Origin: Gordonia sp. KTR9
GTDB lineage: Bacteria > Actinomycetota > Actinomycetes > Mycobacteriales > Mycobacteriaceae
Direction of reading: 5' to 3'
Assembly: GCF_000143885.2 (NCBI RefSeq)
Contig: NC_018581.1
Coordinates: 992,001-1,056,000, forward strand
Length of the DNA stretch: 64,000 nt
Shown: in pieces, positions 33,912 through 41,677 of the stretch
How the letters are laid out: each line of letters starts with the position of its first letter
How positions within the stretch are numbered: position 1 is the stretch's first letter
Notes under the pieces: generated by a model
Databases searched by the model: none
Told to the model about the DNA's origin: nothing
Seen by the model: the letters and a program-made list of their open reading frames with translations, nothing else
Program-made: the position numbers and the translations under genes

Positions 33912-35996
33912 TCAGCCGTTCTGCAGCATGGGTGCGCGCAGCAGCTCCTCGGGGACGCCGAACGCGTCGACCAGCGACCGTGCGTGCGGGCGCAGCTCCA
34001 GGCAGAGCTCGTTCACGCCGCGGCGGATCGCCTTGGCGCGCTCCACCGAGATGTGCCGGTGCATCAGGAACCAGGACAGGTCGTCCTCCAGCGCCGAATA
34101 GACGAACAGGTCGCACACCTTGCCCAGAAGGTCTGCCGCCGAACGGGAATCGCAGTTCTCGATCGCCTCGACGAAGGCCTCGAGCACGACACGCTCGATG
34201 TGTGCGTGTCCCACCTGCAGCAGATGGTCCTGCGCGTTGTTGAACACCTCGAAGGCATCGTTGTCGTCGTCGAGTGCGCGACGCAGACGTTGCGCACACG
34301 TGCGGACGAGGTGATCCTCGCGATTGCGGAACAGCCGGATCTGCGTGCTGCGGTCGGTGAGGGCCGACTTCTCGGTGTCCTCGTCGGAGCCGTCGAGCAG
34401 GGTCTGCACGACCTGCCGGACCGCGGTCTTCTCGGCCACCACGTCACGTGCCATGCCGGCGATGAAACGCACCCAGCCGCCGGCCGAGAGTCCCTGCACA
34501 TCTTCGGAATACGCCGACAGCAGCTCCTTGGCGATCAGCTGCGTCATGATCGTGTTGTCGCCCTCGAAGGTGGTGAAGACGTCGATGTCGCCACGCATGA
34601 TCGACAGCTGGTTCTCATCGAGATAGCCTGCGCCGCCGCAGGCTTCGCGGCTGACGTTGATGGCGTGGGAGGCGTGCCACGTGGCGTAGGCCTTCAGGCC
34701 GGCGGCCTGTCCCTCGAGCTGGCGCTGACGTCCGGCGTCGGAATCGTCGGGCGCGACCGACTGCACCTCGTGGAGCTCGGCGATGATCTCGTTCTGCGCG
34801 AACCCGATAGCATACGACTTGGCGATGAGCGGCAACAGCTTTCGTTGATGGCCCAGGTAGTCCATCACCGTGATCTCGTCGGTGGCGTCGGGTGCCTCGA
34901 ACTGCTTGCGGATCAGGCCGTAGCGGGTAGCCAGTGCCAACGCCTTGCGGCCGGCGGCACCGGCAGTCGCGGCCACACTCACGCGGCCGCGGATCAGGGT
35001 GCCGAGCATCGTGAAGAACCGGCGGTTGGTGTTCTCGATGGGGGAGCTGTAGCTGCCGTCCGCGGCGACGTCGGCGTAGCGGTTCAGCAGGTTCTCCGCG
35101 GGGATCCGGACGTTGTCGAACATGATCCGGCCGTTGTCGACGCCGGCGAGTCCGCCCTTGTATCCGCAGTCACTGGTGGTGACACCGGGCAGGTCGTTGC
35201 CGTCCTCGTCGCGGATGGGCACCACGAAGCAGTGCACCCCACGCCCTTCGGCCTCCTCGTCGGGTCCGCCGGTGACGAGCTGCGCGAACACGGCGGCGTA
35301 GCGGGCGTGTGCGGCGGCGCCGCCGATGTAGTCCTTGCGGGACGACGGGGTGGGGGAGTTGATCACGAACTCGCGGGCATCGCGGTCGTAGGTGGCCGTG
35401 GTCTCGATGGCCTGGACGTTCGAGCCGTGGCCGGCCTCGGTCATCGCGAAGCAACCGAGAACGCTCAGATCGATGATCCCGGGCACGTACTTCTCGTGAT
35501 GCCTTGCGGTGCCGAGGTTCTCGACGGCGCCACCGAAGAGGCCCCACTGCACGCCCGCCTTCACCATGAGCGACAGGTCCGCGTAGCCGAGCATCTCGAT
35601 GGCGGTGATCGACGCCCCGATGTCACCGCTGCCGCCGTGGTCTTCGGCGAACCCGGCGGCGGCGAAGCCCTGAGAGGCGAGCTCGCGCATCACCTCGAGG
35701 GTGTGCGCACGGGCTTCGTCGAGTGTCCGGGACGGGTCCGGCAGCAGGTCCGCGCGATTCGAGTTCTCGCGCACCGTCTCCCTCGTCGTGCGCCAGCGGC
35801 CGTCGAGGACGAACCGCAGGTTGTCGACCAGCAGGGCCCGCTCGTCCGCGGACAGCTCGTCGTCGGCGGACACCGACGCCGGCGTAACCGGATCGTCGAC
35901 GGTCGGCTCGGTGGCGATGGGTGTCGGACTCGTCGTCGAAGGGGTCTTCGCAGCAGGGGCCTGTTCGTCGGGACTCGCCGAAGTGGGGGTTGCCAT
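33912..35996 (-). CDS. Acyl-CoA oxidase/dehydrogenase family flavoprotein (long form)
   Basis: The 694-residue protein has the acyl-CoA dehydrogenase fold: GFAEDHGGSGDIGASI, FAMTEAGHGSNVQAIET (FAD-binding loop), YRxxRKQF-like TRYGLIRKQFEAP, and SREACGGAGYLDENQLSIMRGDIDVFTTFEGDNTIMTQLIAKELL with the catalytic Glu in FEGDNT. The length and the FEGDN form are those of acyl-CoA oxidases, so electrons may pass to oxygen and make peroxide, which would explain two catalase-type neighbours; this is inference. The N-terminal 45 residues are a Thr/Pro/Ala-rich linker. TACGGT lies 6 nt before ATG. It is divergent from a TetR gene. Confidence 0.88.
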   Translation of the reverse strand: MATPTSASPDEQAPAAKTPSTTSPTPIATEPTVDDPVTPASVSADDELSADERALLVDNLRFVLDGRWRTTRETVRENSNRADLLPDPSRTLDEARAHTLEVMRELASQGFAAAGFAEDHGGSGDIGASITAIEMLGYADLSLMVKAGVQWGLFGGAVENLGTARHHEKYVPGIIDLSVLGCFAMTEAGHGSNVQAIETTATYDRDAREFVINSPTPSSRKDYIGGAAAHARYAAVFAQLVTGGPDEEAEGRGVHCFVVPIRDEDGNDLPGVTTSDCGYKGGLAGVDNGRIMFDNVRIPAENLLNRYADVAADGSYSSPIENTNRRFFTMLGTLIRGRVSVAATAGAAGRKALALATRYGLIRKQFEAPDATDEITVMDYLGHQRKLLPLIAKSYAIGFAQNEIIAELHEVQSVAPDDSDAGRQRQLEGQAAGLKAYATWHASHAINVSREACGGAGYLDENQLSIMRGDIDVFTTFEGDNTIMTQLIAKELLSAYSEDVQGLSAGGWVRFIAGMARDVVAEKTAVRQVVQTLLDGSDEDTEKSALTDRSTQIRLFRNREDHLVRTCAQRLRRALDDDNDAFEVFNNAQDHLLQVGHAHIERVVLEAFVEAIENCDSRSAADLLGKVCDLFVYSALEDDLSWFLMHRHISVERAKAIRRGVNELCLELRPHARSLVDAFGVPEELLRAPMLQNG

Positions 35997-36002
35997 GGCT
36001 CC

Positions 36003-36061
36003 ACCGTACGTAGTGGATCGGCGTCGGACCTAGCTTTTGTGGCGCTCGCTACTGACGAGTA
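36003..36061. promoter_or_regulatory. Promoter and candidate operator for the acyl-CoA oxidase
   Basis: TACGGT (36008-36003, minus) is followed by GGAGCC and ATG 35996, so it fits a leaderless -10 box, although GGAG could also bind the ribosome. Further upstream, TACTGACGAGTA (36050-36061) is a TACT-N4-AGTA inverted repeat that would overlap the -35 side of this promoter. The adjacent TetR regulator is the obvious candidate to bind it. Confidence 0.45.
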
Positions 36062-36142
36062 AGGAACACCATCCGGTGGACGGGTCGGCGCCGAACATCC
36101 TCCTCGGGGCCGGTCCGACGGCCACGTCGCCCGCGGTGTGGT

Positions 36143-36148
36143 GATACT
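36143..36148 (+). promoter_or_regulatory. Possible leaderless -10 box for the TetR gene
   Basis: GATACT, 6 nt (TGACCC), then ATG 36155. The first base departs from TANNNT, so this is weaker than the other examples. Confidence 0.35.
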
Positions 36149-36154
36149 TGACCC

Positions 36155-36850
36155 ATGTCAGCCGCGGACTCCGATCCGGCCGCGTTCCGCACGCGGGTCG
36201 TCGCCGAGTCGATCCGTCTGTTCAGCGAGCACGGGTACGAGTCGACGACCGTCGAGCAGCTCGCGGCGGCGGCCGGCATGTCCCGCCGCACGTTCTTCCG
36301 GCAGTTCGGGTCCAAGGAAGACGTGATCTTCGCCGACCACGAGTCGTTGCTCGCCCAGGTCGGCGCTCGGCTCGCCGCCGACCGCGGTGACCCGTGGCTG
36401 GCCGTCTGTGCCGCCGCGGAACTGGTCTTCGGCCACTTCGTCCGCGATCGGGAACTCGCGGTGCGCCGGGCGCAGGTGGTGCAGGAGGTGCCGGCACTGC
36501 GAGACCGGGAACTGGTGACCACCTATCGCTACCAGGGGGCGTTCGAGGAGTTCCTGCGCACCCGGCTGCCCGACGAGTCGCCGGTTCACGTCGTCGCCTA
36601 CGTCGCCGCGGTCACCGGCACCCACAACTTCCTGCTCCGGCAGATGATCCGCGGCGATGCCGAGGCCACGCCGGAACGCCTGCGCGTGGAGCTCGAACGG
36701 GTAGCTGTGGCACTCGGTGCCGGACGGGCCGGGGAGGCGTCGACCCGGCGGGCGACACCGGGCAGACAGGTCACCGTCGTGACCTATCCGACGGGGACCT
36801 CGCCGGCGGAAGTCGCACGTCGCGTGGCCGAGGAGCTGGGGGAGGGCTGA
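36155..36850 (+). CDS. TetR-family transcriptional regulator
   Basis: The 231-residue protein opens with a TetR N-terminal helix-turn-helix (RTRVVAESIRLFSEHGYESTTVEQLAAAAGMSRRTFFRQFGSKEDVIFADH, residues about 10-60). The C-terminal ligand domain is all-helical (VCAAAELVFGHFVRDRELAVRRAQVVQEVPALRDRELVTTYRYQGAFEEFL) and resembles regulators of fatty-acid genes. Being divergent from an acyl-CoA oxidase and upstream of an acyl-CoA dehydrogenase, it probably represses one or both and responds to an acyl-CoA. Candidate operators lie at 36050-36061 and 36927-37006. Confidence 0.88.
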   Translation: MSAADSDPAAFRTRVVAESIRLFSEHGYESTTVEQLAAAAGMSRRTFFRQFGSKEDVIFADHESLLAQVGARLAADRGDPWLAVCAAAELVFGHFVRDRELAVRRAQVVQEVPALRDRELVTTYRYQGAFEEFLRTRLPDESPVHVVAYVAAVTGTHNFLLRQMIRGDAEATPERLRVELERVAVALGAGRAGEASTRRATPGRQVTVVTYPTGTSPAEVARRVAEELGEG

Positions 36851-36919
36851 GTCCCGCGAACGGCCGCGGGACAACCGCAGCGGATTCGGGGACAATCGGC
36901 CGGGAGAGGTCCCGCGCGG

Positions 36920-37006
36920 TTGACATGGCACTCAGTGCCGTGCTGCACTGGGGATCAACATCTGCCGGTACACGCGTGCCGGGAACGAACAGGCACTCCA
37001 GGTGCC
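36920..37006 (+). promoter_or_regulatory. Promoter region with three palindromes upstream of the acyl-CoA dehydrogenase
   Basis: TTGACA (36920-36925) is a good -35. GGCACTCAGTGCC (36927-36939) is a perfect palindrome just after it; CCGGTACACGCGTGCCGG (36965-36982) is near-perfect; GGCACTCCAGGTGCC (36992-37006) shares the GGCACTC half-site with the first. The arrangement suggests cooperative operator binding around the promoter. No clear -10 was found. Confidence 0.4.
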
Positions 37007-37019
37007 GTGAGGAGTTGTC

Positions 37020-38183
37020 ATGGGTTACGGAAATCCCGACTTCAACGTCTTCGAACTCCCGGAAGAGCACATCGCCCTGCGTGAGGCGATCCGGGCGCTC
37101 TCGGAGAAGGAGATCGAGCCCTACGCCGCCGACGTCGACGAGAACTCCCGGTTCCCCCAGGAGGCCCTCGATGCCCTCGTCGCATCGGGGTTCAACGCGA
37201 TCCACGTACCCGAGGAGTTCGGCGGTCAGGGCGGCGACTCGATCGCGGCGTGCATCGTCATCGAAGAGGTCGCCCGTGTCGACGCGTCGTCCTCGCTCAT
37301 CCCCGCCGTCAACAAGCTCGGCACCATGGGCCTGATCCTCAACGGCTCCGACGACCTCAAGCAGCAGGTGCTGCCCGGCATCGCGTCCGGCGAGGCTATG
37401 GCGTCGTATGCCCTGAGTGAACGCGAGGCCGGCTCCGATGCCGCGGGCATGAAGACCCGCGCCCGCAAGGACGGCAACAACTGGGTGCTCAACGGCACGA
37501 AGTGCTGGATCACCAACGGCGGCAAGTCGTCCTGGTACACCGTCATGGCCGTGACCGACCCGGAGAAGAAGGCCAACGGCATCTCCGCGTTCATGGTCCA
37601 CAAGGACGATCCCGGCTTCACCGTCGGACCGCTGGAGAAGAAGCTCGGCATCAAGGGTTCGCCGACCGCGGAACTGTACTTCGAGGACTGCACGATCCCG
37701 CTCGACCGCATCATCGGCGACGAGGGCACCGGCTTCAAGACCGCCCTGCAGACCCTCGATCACACCCGCCCGACCATCGGCGCGCAAGCCGTCGGAATCG
37801 CGCAGGGCGCACTCGACCAGGCGATCGCATATGTCAAGGACCGCAAGCAGTTCGGCAAGCCGATCAGCTCGTTCCAGGGTGTGGAGTTCATGATCGCCGA
37901 CATGGCGATGAAGGTCGAGGCCGCCCGCCTGATGGTCTACACCTCGGCCGCCCGCGCCGAGCGCGGCGAGAAGAACCTGGGGTTCATCTCCTCGGCGTCG
38001 AAGTGCTTCGCCTCCGACGTCGCGATGGAGGTCACCACCGACGCCGTCCAGCTCTTCGGCGGCGCCGGCTACACCCGCGACTTCCCGGTCGAGCGCATGA
38101 TGCGCGACGCCAAGATCACTCAGATCTACGAGGGCACCAACCAGATCCAGCGCGTCGTCATGAGCCGCGCGCTGCTGCGCTGA
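37020..38183 (+). CDS. Acyl-CoA dehydrogenase (FadE25-like)
   Basis: The 387-residue enzyme makes the alpha,beta double bond of acyl-CoA in beta-oxidation with FAD. It has ALREAIRALSEKEIEPYAADVD, YALSEREAGSDAAGMKTRA (FAD-binding signature 1), RKQFGKPISSFQGVEFMIADMAM and the catalytic base region QLFGGAGYTRDFPVERMMRDAKITQIYEGTNQIQRVVM with Glu in YEGTN (signature 2). The sequence is very like mycobacterial FadE25, which is linked to acyl-CoA carboxylase genes elsewhere; here it stands alone with its own palindrome-rich upstream region. Ribosome site GAGGAG. Confidence 0.92.
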   Translation: MGYGNPDFNVFELPEEHIALREAIRALSEKEIEPYAADVDENSRFPQEALDALVASGFNAIHVPEEFGGQGGDSIAACIVIEEVARVDASSSLIPAVNKLGTMGLILNGSDDLKQQVLPGIASGEAMASYALSEREAGSDAAGMKTRARKDGNNWVLNGTKCWITNGGKSSWYTVMAVTDPEKKANGISAFMVHKDDPGFTVGPLEKKLGIKGSPTAELYFEDCTIPLDRIIGDEGTGFKTALQTLDHTRPTIGAQAVGIAQGALDQAIAYVKDRKQFGKPISSFQGVEFMIADMAMKVEAARLMVYTSAARAERGEKNLGFISSASKCFASDVAMEVTTDAVQLFGGAGYTRDFPVERMMRDAKITQIYEGTNQIQRVVMSRALLR

Positions 38184-38192
38184 TCACCCACA

Positions 38193-38204
38193 CCGCTGGT
38201 TGAG
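38193..38204. repeat. Partial copy of the GGTTGAG extragenic repeat
   Basis: CCGCTGGTTGAG matches the first 12 nt of the repeat units at 20467 and 20491 and lies just after the acyl-CoA dehydrogenase stop. Confidence 0.5.
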
Positions 38205-38215
38205 AATCACGATCT

Positions 38216-38243
38216 CGCCCCGTCGGCTTCGGCCGGCGGGGCG
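38216..38243 (+). terminator. Hairpin with TTCG loop after the acyl-CoA dehydrogenase
   Basis: CGCCCCGTCGGC and GCCGGCGGGGCG form a 12-bp stem with one G-T pair closed by TTCG. It lies 33 nt after the stop. Confidence 0.75.
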
Positions 38244-38334
38244 AACTGCGTTCCCGCGGTGCCGTTTCCGTCCCGCTGATGGGATCGAATCAGCGGCACG
38301 GAATTGGCGACGCGCGAAGGGTGCCCGTGAGGTG

Positions 38335-38937
38335 CTAGGCGTACGCCGACCGGAACTCGATGCGGGCGCCCTGCTGCCGGGCCGCGTCGCGGAAATTCTT
38401 CATCGCGCGTTCCATGTGGAAGCCGTTGGTCACGATGATCGCGCCGTTCGCGCCCATGTGCTTGAGCATCCGCACCGTGTTCTGGGCGTTCTGCACCGTG
38501 GAGGTCGACGCTCCTTCATTGACCATCTGCCACATCGGGATTCCGCGTCGGATGAGGCCGAGGTTCATGAACTGGGCTTCGGTGACCGGGAGCCAGTGGG
38601 TGTCGCCGCCGGAGACGATCATGCGGTTGAACGGGTGCTTCTTGCCGAGGTTGGCCGCGACGTCGAGCCTGCGCTTGAGGACATCGGGGGTCTGGCCGAG
38701 AACACCGAACTTGGCACCCAGGACGACGATGTAGCGAGTCGGCGGACTCTGCCAGAGGAAGTTGCTGTTCGGGGTGCCGAGTTCGGAGCTGCCGAGGTCC
38801 ACGCTGCCGAAATCGGTACTGATCGCGGCATTCTGGACGTTCGCGGCCGGCTCGGACGGTGCGACGGCGACGGCCACCGAAGCGGCCGTGGCGATCGCGG
38901 CCGCGGCAGCCGCGGTCGTGAGGTTTCTACGACGCAT
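38335..38937 (-). CDS. Secreted YdcF/SanA-family (DUF218) protein
   Basis: The 200-residue protein starts with a signal peptide (MRRRNLTTAAAAAAIATAASVAVAV), possibly retained as an anchor. The DUF218 core shows IVVLGAKFGVLGQTPDVLKRRLDVA, MIVSGGDTHW, the STSTVQNAQNT helix and IIVTNGFHMERAMKNF, the usual acidic/His pocket. Related proteins act in envelope or SAM-binding roles that are poorly defined. TACACT lies 8 nt before ATG. Two GTAACACC repeats (39012-39019 and 38985-38992 region) lie upstream. Confidence 0.82.
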   Translation of the reverse strand: MRRRNLTTAAAAAAIATAASVAVAVAPSEPAANVQNAAISTDFGSVDLGSSELGTPNSNFLWQSPPTRYIVVLGAKFGVLGQTPDVLKRRLDVAANLGKKHPFNRMIVSGGDTHWLPVTEAQFMNLGLIRRGIPMWQMVNEGASTSTVQNAQNTVRMLKHMGANGAIIVTNGFHMERAMKNFRDAARQQGARIEFRSAYA

Positions 38938-39016
38938 GGTGACCGAGTGTAGGGATCAGTACGGGCGTACAGGTATCAAAGTGGTAACACCTGCATCACT
39001 AGTCACATACGTAACA

Positions 39017-39060
39017 CCCTTCGAGGCTCGTCGCTATCGCTCCTCGCGCCTCAGGGAGCG
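39017..39060. repeat. Inverted copy of the hemD-hemB extragenic repeat
   Basis: The 29 nt at 39017-39045 are the exact reverse complement of 28959-28987, and 39046-39060 continue with the CTCCCTGAGG part seen at 28901-28910. The element lies between the YdcF and aldehyde dehydrogenase genes. Confidence 0.8.
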
Positions 39061-39065
39061 GTGAG

Positions 39066-40538
39066 TCAAGTGAGCGCGATGTACTTCACCGAGAGGTACT
39101 CGTCGATGCCCTCGCTGCCGCCCTCGCGCCCGATCCCGGACTGTTTGATCCCGCCGAACGGTGCAGCGGCATCGGAGATCACGCCTCGGTTCACCCCGAC
39201 CATGCCCGAGTCCAGGCGCTCGGCGACCCTCATGCAGCGTTCGAGATCGCGGCTGTAGAAGTACGACGCCAGGCCGTACTCGGTCGAGTTCGCGGCCTCG
39301 ATGCCCGCGGACTCGTCGTCGAAGGTGCTGATCACCGCGACGGGGCCGAAGATCTCTTCGCGCGTCACCGGGGCGTACGGGTCCACATTGTCGAGAACCG
39401 TTGCCGGATAGAAGAAGCCGCGTCCCTCCGGTCGTTCACCGCCCAGCCGCACCCGGGCGCCGTCGGCGACCGCCTGCTCGACCGCGTCGGCGACCTTGTC
39501 CCGCTGATCGGCATTCACCAGGGGTCCCAGGGTCACCCCGTCGGAGTAGCCGGGCCCCATGCGGACCTCCGACATCTTCGCGACGAGCTTCTCGGTGAAC
39601 TCCTCGACGACCCCCGCCTGCACCAGGAAGCGGTTGGCCGCGGTGCACGCCTCACCGCCGTTGCGCATCTTGGCGGCGAACGCGCCCTCGACCGCGGCGT
39701 CGATGTCGGCGTCGTCGAAGACGAGGAAGGGAGCGTTGCCGCCGAGTTCCATCGAGGTGCGCTGCACGCGCTCGGCGGCCTGGCCGAGCAGGCTGCGGCC
39801 CACCGGCGTCGAACCGGTGAAGCTGATCTTGCGAATCCGGTCGTCGGTGATCAACGTCGAGGACACCTCGCCGCTCGACGTGGTGGGCAGGACGGACAAA
39901 ACGCCCGGGGGGAGGCCGGCTTCGGCGAAGGCCTCGGCCAGCGCGAGCATCGTCAACGGTGTCTCGCGAGCCGGCTTGACGATGATGACGTTGCCTGCCG
40001 CGAGCGCGGGACCGATCTTGCGCGTTCCCATCGCGAGCGGGAAGTTCCACGGCGTGATGGCCAGGCACGGTCCGACGGGCTGATGTGCCACCAGGATGCG
40101 TCCGTTGCCGGCCGGCGCCGGAGTGAACCGGCCCCCGATCCGGACGGTCTCCTCGGCGAACCAGCGCAGGAACTCCAGTCCGTAGGTGGTCTCGGCGCGA
40201 CTGTCGGGCAGGGCCCGGCCGAGTTCGAGCGTCATCAGCATCGCGATGTCGTCCGCGCGTTCGGTGAGCAGTTCGAAGGTCCGGCGGAGGATCTCGCCGC
40301 GTTCGCGCGGTGCGGTGGCCGCCCAGTCCGCGGAAGCGGCGACGGCGGAGTCGAGCGCAGCACGGGCGTCGGCGACCCCCGCGTCCGCGACCGAGACGAG
40401 CGACTCCTCGGTGGCCGCGTCATAGACGTCGAAGGTGGTGCCGTCGGCCGCCGGTGTGGACCGGCCGTCGATCCAGAGACCGGTGGGCACCGCTTCGAGC
40501 ACTCCCCGCGGGTCGAGAACGTTCTTGTCGCCACTCAT
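39066..40538 (-). CDS. NAD(P)-dependent succinate-semialdehyde dehydrogenase-like enzyme
   Basis: The 490-residue aldehyde dehydrogenase oxidises an aldehyde to the acid. It contains the cofactor lysine in NVIIVKPARETPLT, the FTGSTPVGRSLL loop, catalytic Glu in MELGGNAPFLVFDDAD and catalytic Cys in NGGEACTAANRFLV, plus the class marker GMVGVNRGVISDAAAPFGGIKQSGIGREGG. These fit the GabD/SSADH group, whose usual role is the last step of GABA use; the true substrate is unproved. ATG 40538 is chosen; in-frame GTG 40556 and ATG 40550 lie closer to GAGG. A TAGGGT box lies about 30 nt upstream. Confidence 0.88.
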   Translation of the reverse strand: MSGDKNVLDPRGVLEAVPTGLWIDGRSTPAADGTTFDVYDAATEESLVSVADAGVADARAALDSAVAASADWAATAPRERGEILRRTFELLTERADDIAMLMTLELGRALPDSRAETTYGLEFLRWFAEETVRIGGRFTPAPAGNGRILVAHQPVGPCLAITPWNFPLAMGTRKIGPALAAGNVIIVKPARETPLTMLALAEAFAEAGLPPGVLSVLPTTSSGEVSSTLITDDRIRKISFTGSTPVGRSLLGQAAERVQRTSMELGGNAPFLVFDDADIDAAVEGAFAAKMRNGGEACTAANRFLVQAGVVEEFTEKLVAKMSEVRMGPGYSDGVTLGPLVNADQRDKVADAVEQAVADGARVRLGGERPEGRGFFYPATVLDNVDPYAPVTREEIFGPVAVISTFDDESAGIEAANSTEYGLASYFYSRDLERCMRVAERLDSGMVGVNRGVISDAAAPFGGIKQSGIGREGGSEGIDEYLSVKYIALT

Positions 40539-40654
40539 CCGAAGCCACATCCTCACATGTCGGTTCTGCCGGTTCGAACCCTACTCCCGGCCTCCGATCG
40601 ACCCGCTGAGCTGCGATGTTGGCGAGTGGTCGGGATGGAGGCGACTATTGCGTC

Positions 40655-41593
40655 GTGGCGAAACGAAGGCTGTTGGGGACCCTGACCGGACTCGTCGCGG
40701 CCGGTGCCCTTCTCGCCGGATGCGCCCAGTCGACGCAAACGCCCGCCCAGTCAACGCAAACGGATGCACAGTCGACGCAAGCGCCTGTCCAGTCGACGGA
40801 AATGCCCGCCCAGTCGACGGAAAAGCCCGCCCAGTCGACGGTGTACGTGAACCTCGGCGACAGTTTCAGCGCCGGAACCGGCGTGAGCCCGCTCGAGGAG
40901 GACTCGCCCATCTACTGTCAGCGGTCGTCGAGGAACTACGCGCACATCGTCGCCGAGGAAGAGGACTTCGACCTGACCGACGTCAGCTGCGCGGGCGCCG
41001 ACACCGGTGACTTCCGGGAGTCGCAGCACCAGGGCGTGCCACCTCAACTCGACGCCCTCGACGAGGACACCGATGTGGTGACGCTGATGATCGGCGGCAA
41101 CGACGAACAGACCTACGGCCGCGCGATCCGGCTCTGCAGCGAACTCGCCGACGTCGACCGCGCCGGTGCGCCGTGCACCGATCGCTACGGACGATCGCTG
41201 ATCGACCCGGTCGCGGCCGACATCTACCCGGCTGTCCGTCAGGCGCTGCGCGATGTGCGAAACCGGGCGCCGAATGCCCGCATCCTGCTCGCGGGCTATC
41301 CGTGGCTGCTCCCGCCGACCGTCGGCTGCTATCCCGAGATGCGGCTCGCCGAAGGTGACGTGCCGATGATCCGCGAACTGCAGACGGCGCTGAACACCTA
41401 TGGCCGGCGCGCGGCCGAGGACGAAGGGGTGGAATTCGTCGACATGTCGCAGGTGTCCGAGGGTCACGACGCGTGTGCCGGCGACGAGCGCTGGATCGAG
41501 CCGATGACCACCTCGGGCCCCGGCGCGGTGCACCCCAACGAGCAGGGGCAGGCGGCGATCGCCGAACAGGTGCGCAAGGCGCTCGCGGGCTAG
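40655..41593 (+). CDS. SGNH/GDSL-family lipoprotein esterase with heptad-repeat linker
   Basis: The 312-residue product is a lipoprotein: basic MAKRRLL, a hydrophobic stretch and lipobox LLAGC with Cys23. Then comes about five and a half copies of the heptad (A/V)QST(Q/E)x(P/D), a tether of about 38 residues. The hydrolase domain has block I VYVNLGDSFSAGTG (Ser nucleophile), block III IGGNDE and block V with catalytic His in GPGAVHPNEQGQ. Six cysteines suggest disulphides in the periplasm. It should cleave an ester of lipid or polysaccharide. The start GTG 40655 is followed by the signal; GGAGG lies 14 nt before it. A hairpin follows. Confidence 0.85.
   Translation: MAKRRLLGTLTGLVAAGALLAGCAQSTQTPAQSTQTDAQSTQAPVQSTEMPAQSTEKPAQSTVYVNLGDSFSAGTGVSPLEEDSPIYCQRSSRNYAHIVAEEEDFDLTDVSCAGADTGDFRESQHQGVPPQLDALDEDTDVVTLMIGGNDEQTYGRAIRLCSELADVDRAGAPCTDRYGRSLIDPVAADIYPAVRQALRDVRNRAPNARILLAGYPWLLPPTVGCYPEMRLAEGDVPMIRELQTALNTYGRRAAEDEGVEFVDMSQVSEGHDACAGDERWIEPMTTSGPGAVHPNEQGQAAIAEQVRKALAG
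40724..40841. repeat. 21-bp tandem repeat inside the SGNH lipoprotein gene
   Basis: A 21-bp unit built on GCCCAGTCGACGCAAACGCC is repeated about 5.6 times with point differences; period 21 keeps the reading frame, so copy changes would only alter the length of the surface tether. Confidence 0.85.
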
Positions 41594-41621
41594 TCCCCGC
41601 ACCGCTGGGACGCCGTGCCGA

Positions 41622-41639
41622 CCCCGCTGACCAGCGGGG
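41622..41639 (+). terminator. Terminator hairpin before hemL
   Basis: CCCCGCTG and CAGCGGGG pair around AC, followed by ATTTGGG, 29 nt after the lipoprotein stop. Confidence 0.7.
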
Positions 41640-41677
41640 ATTTGGGTCACCCGGTGCCGTTTGGAACACTGTAGGCC

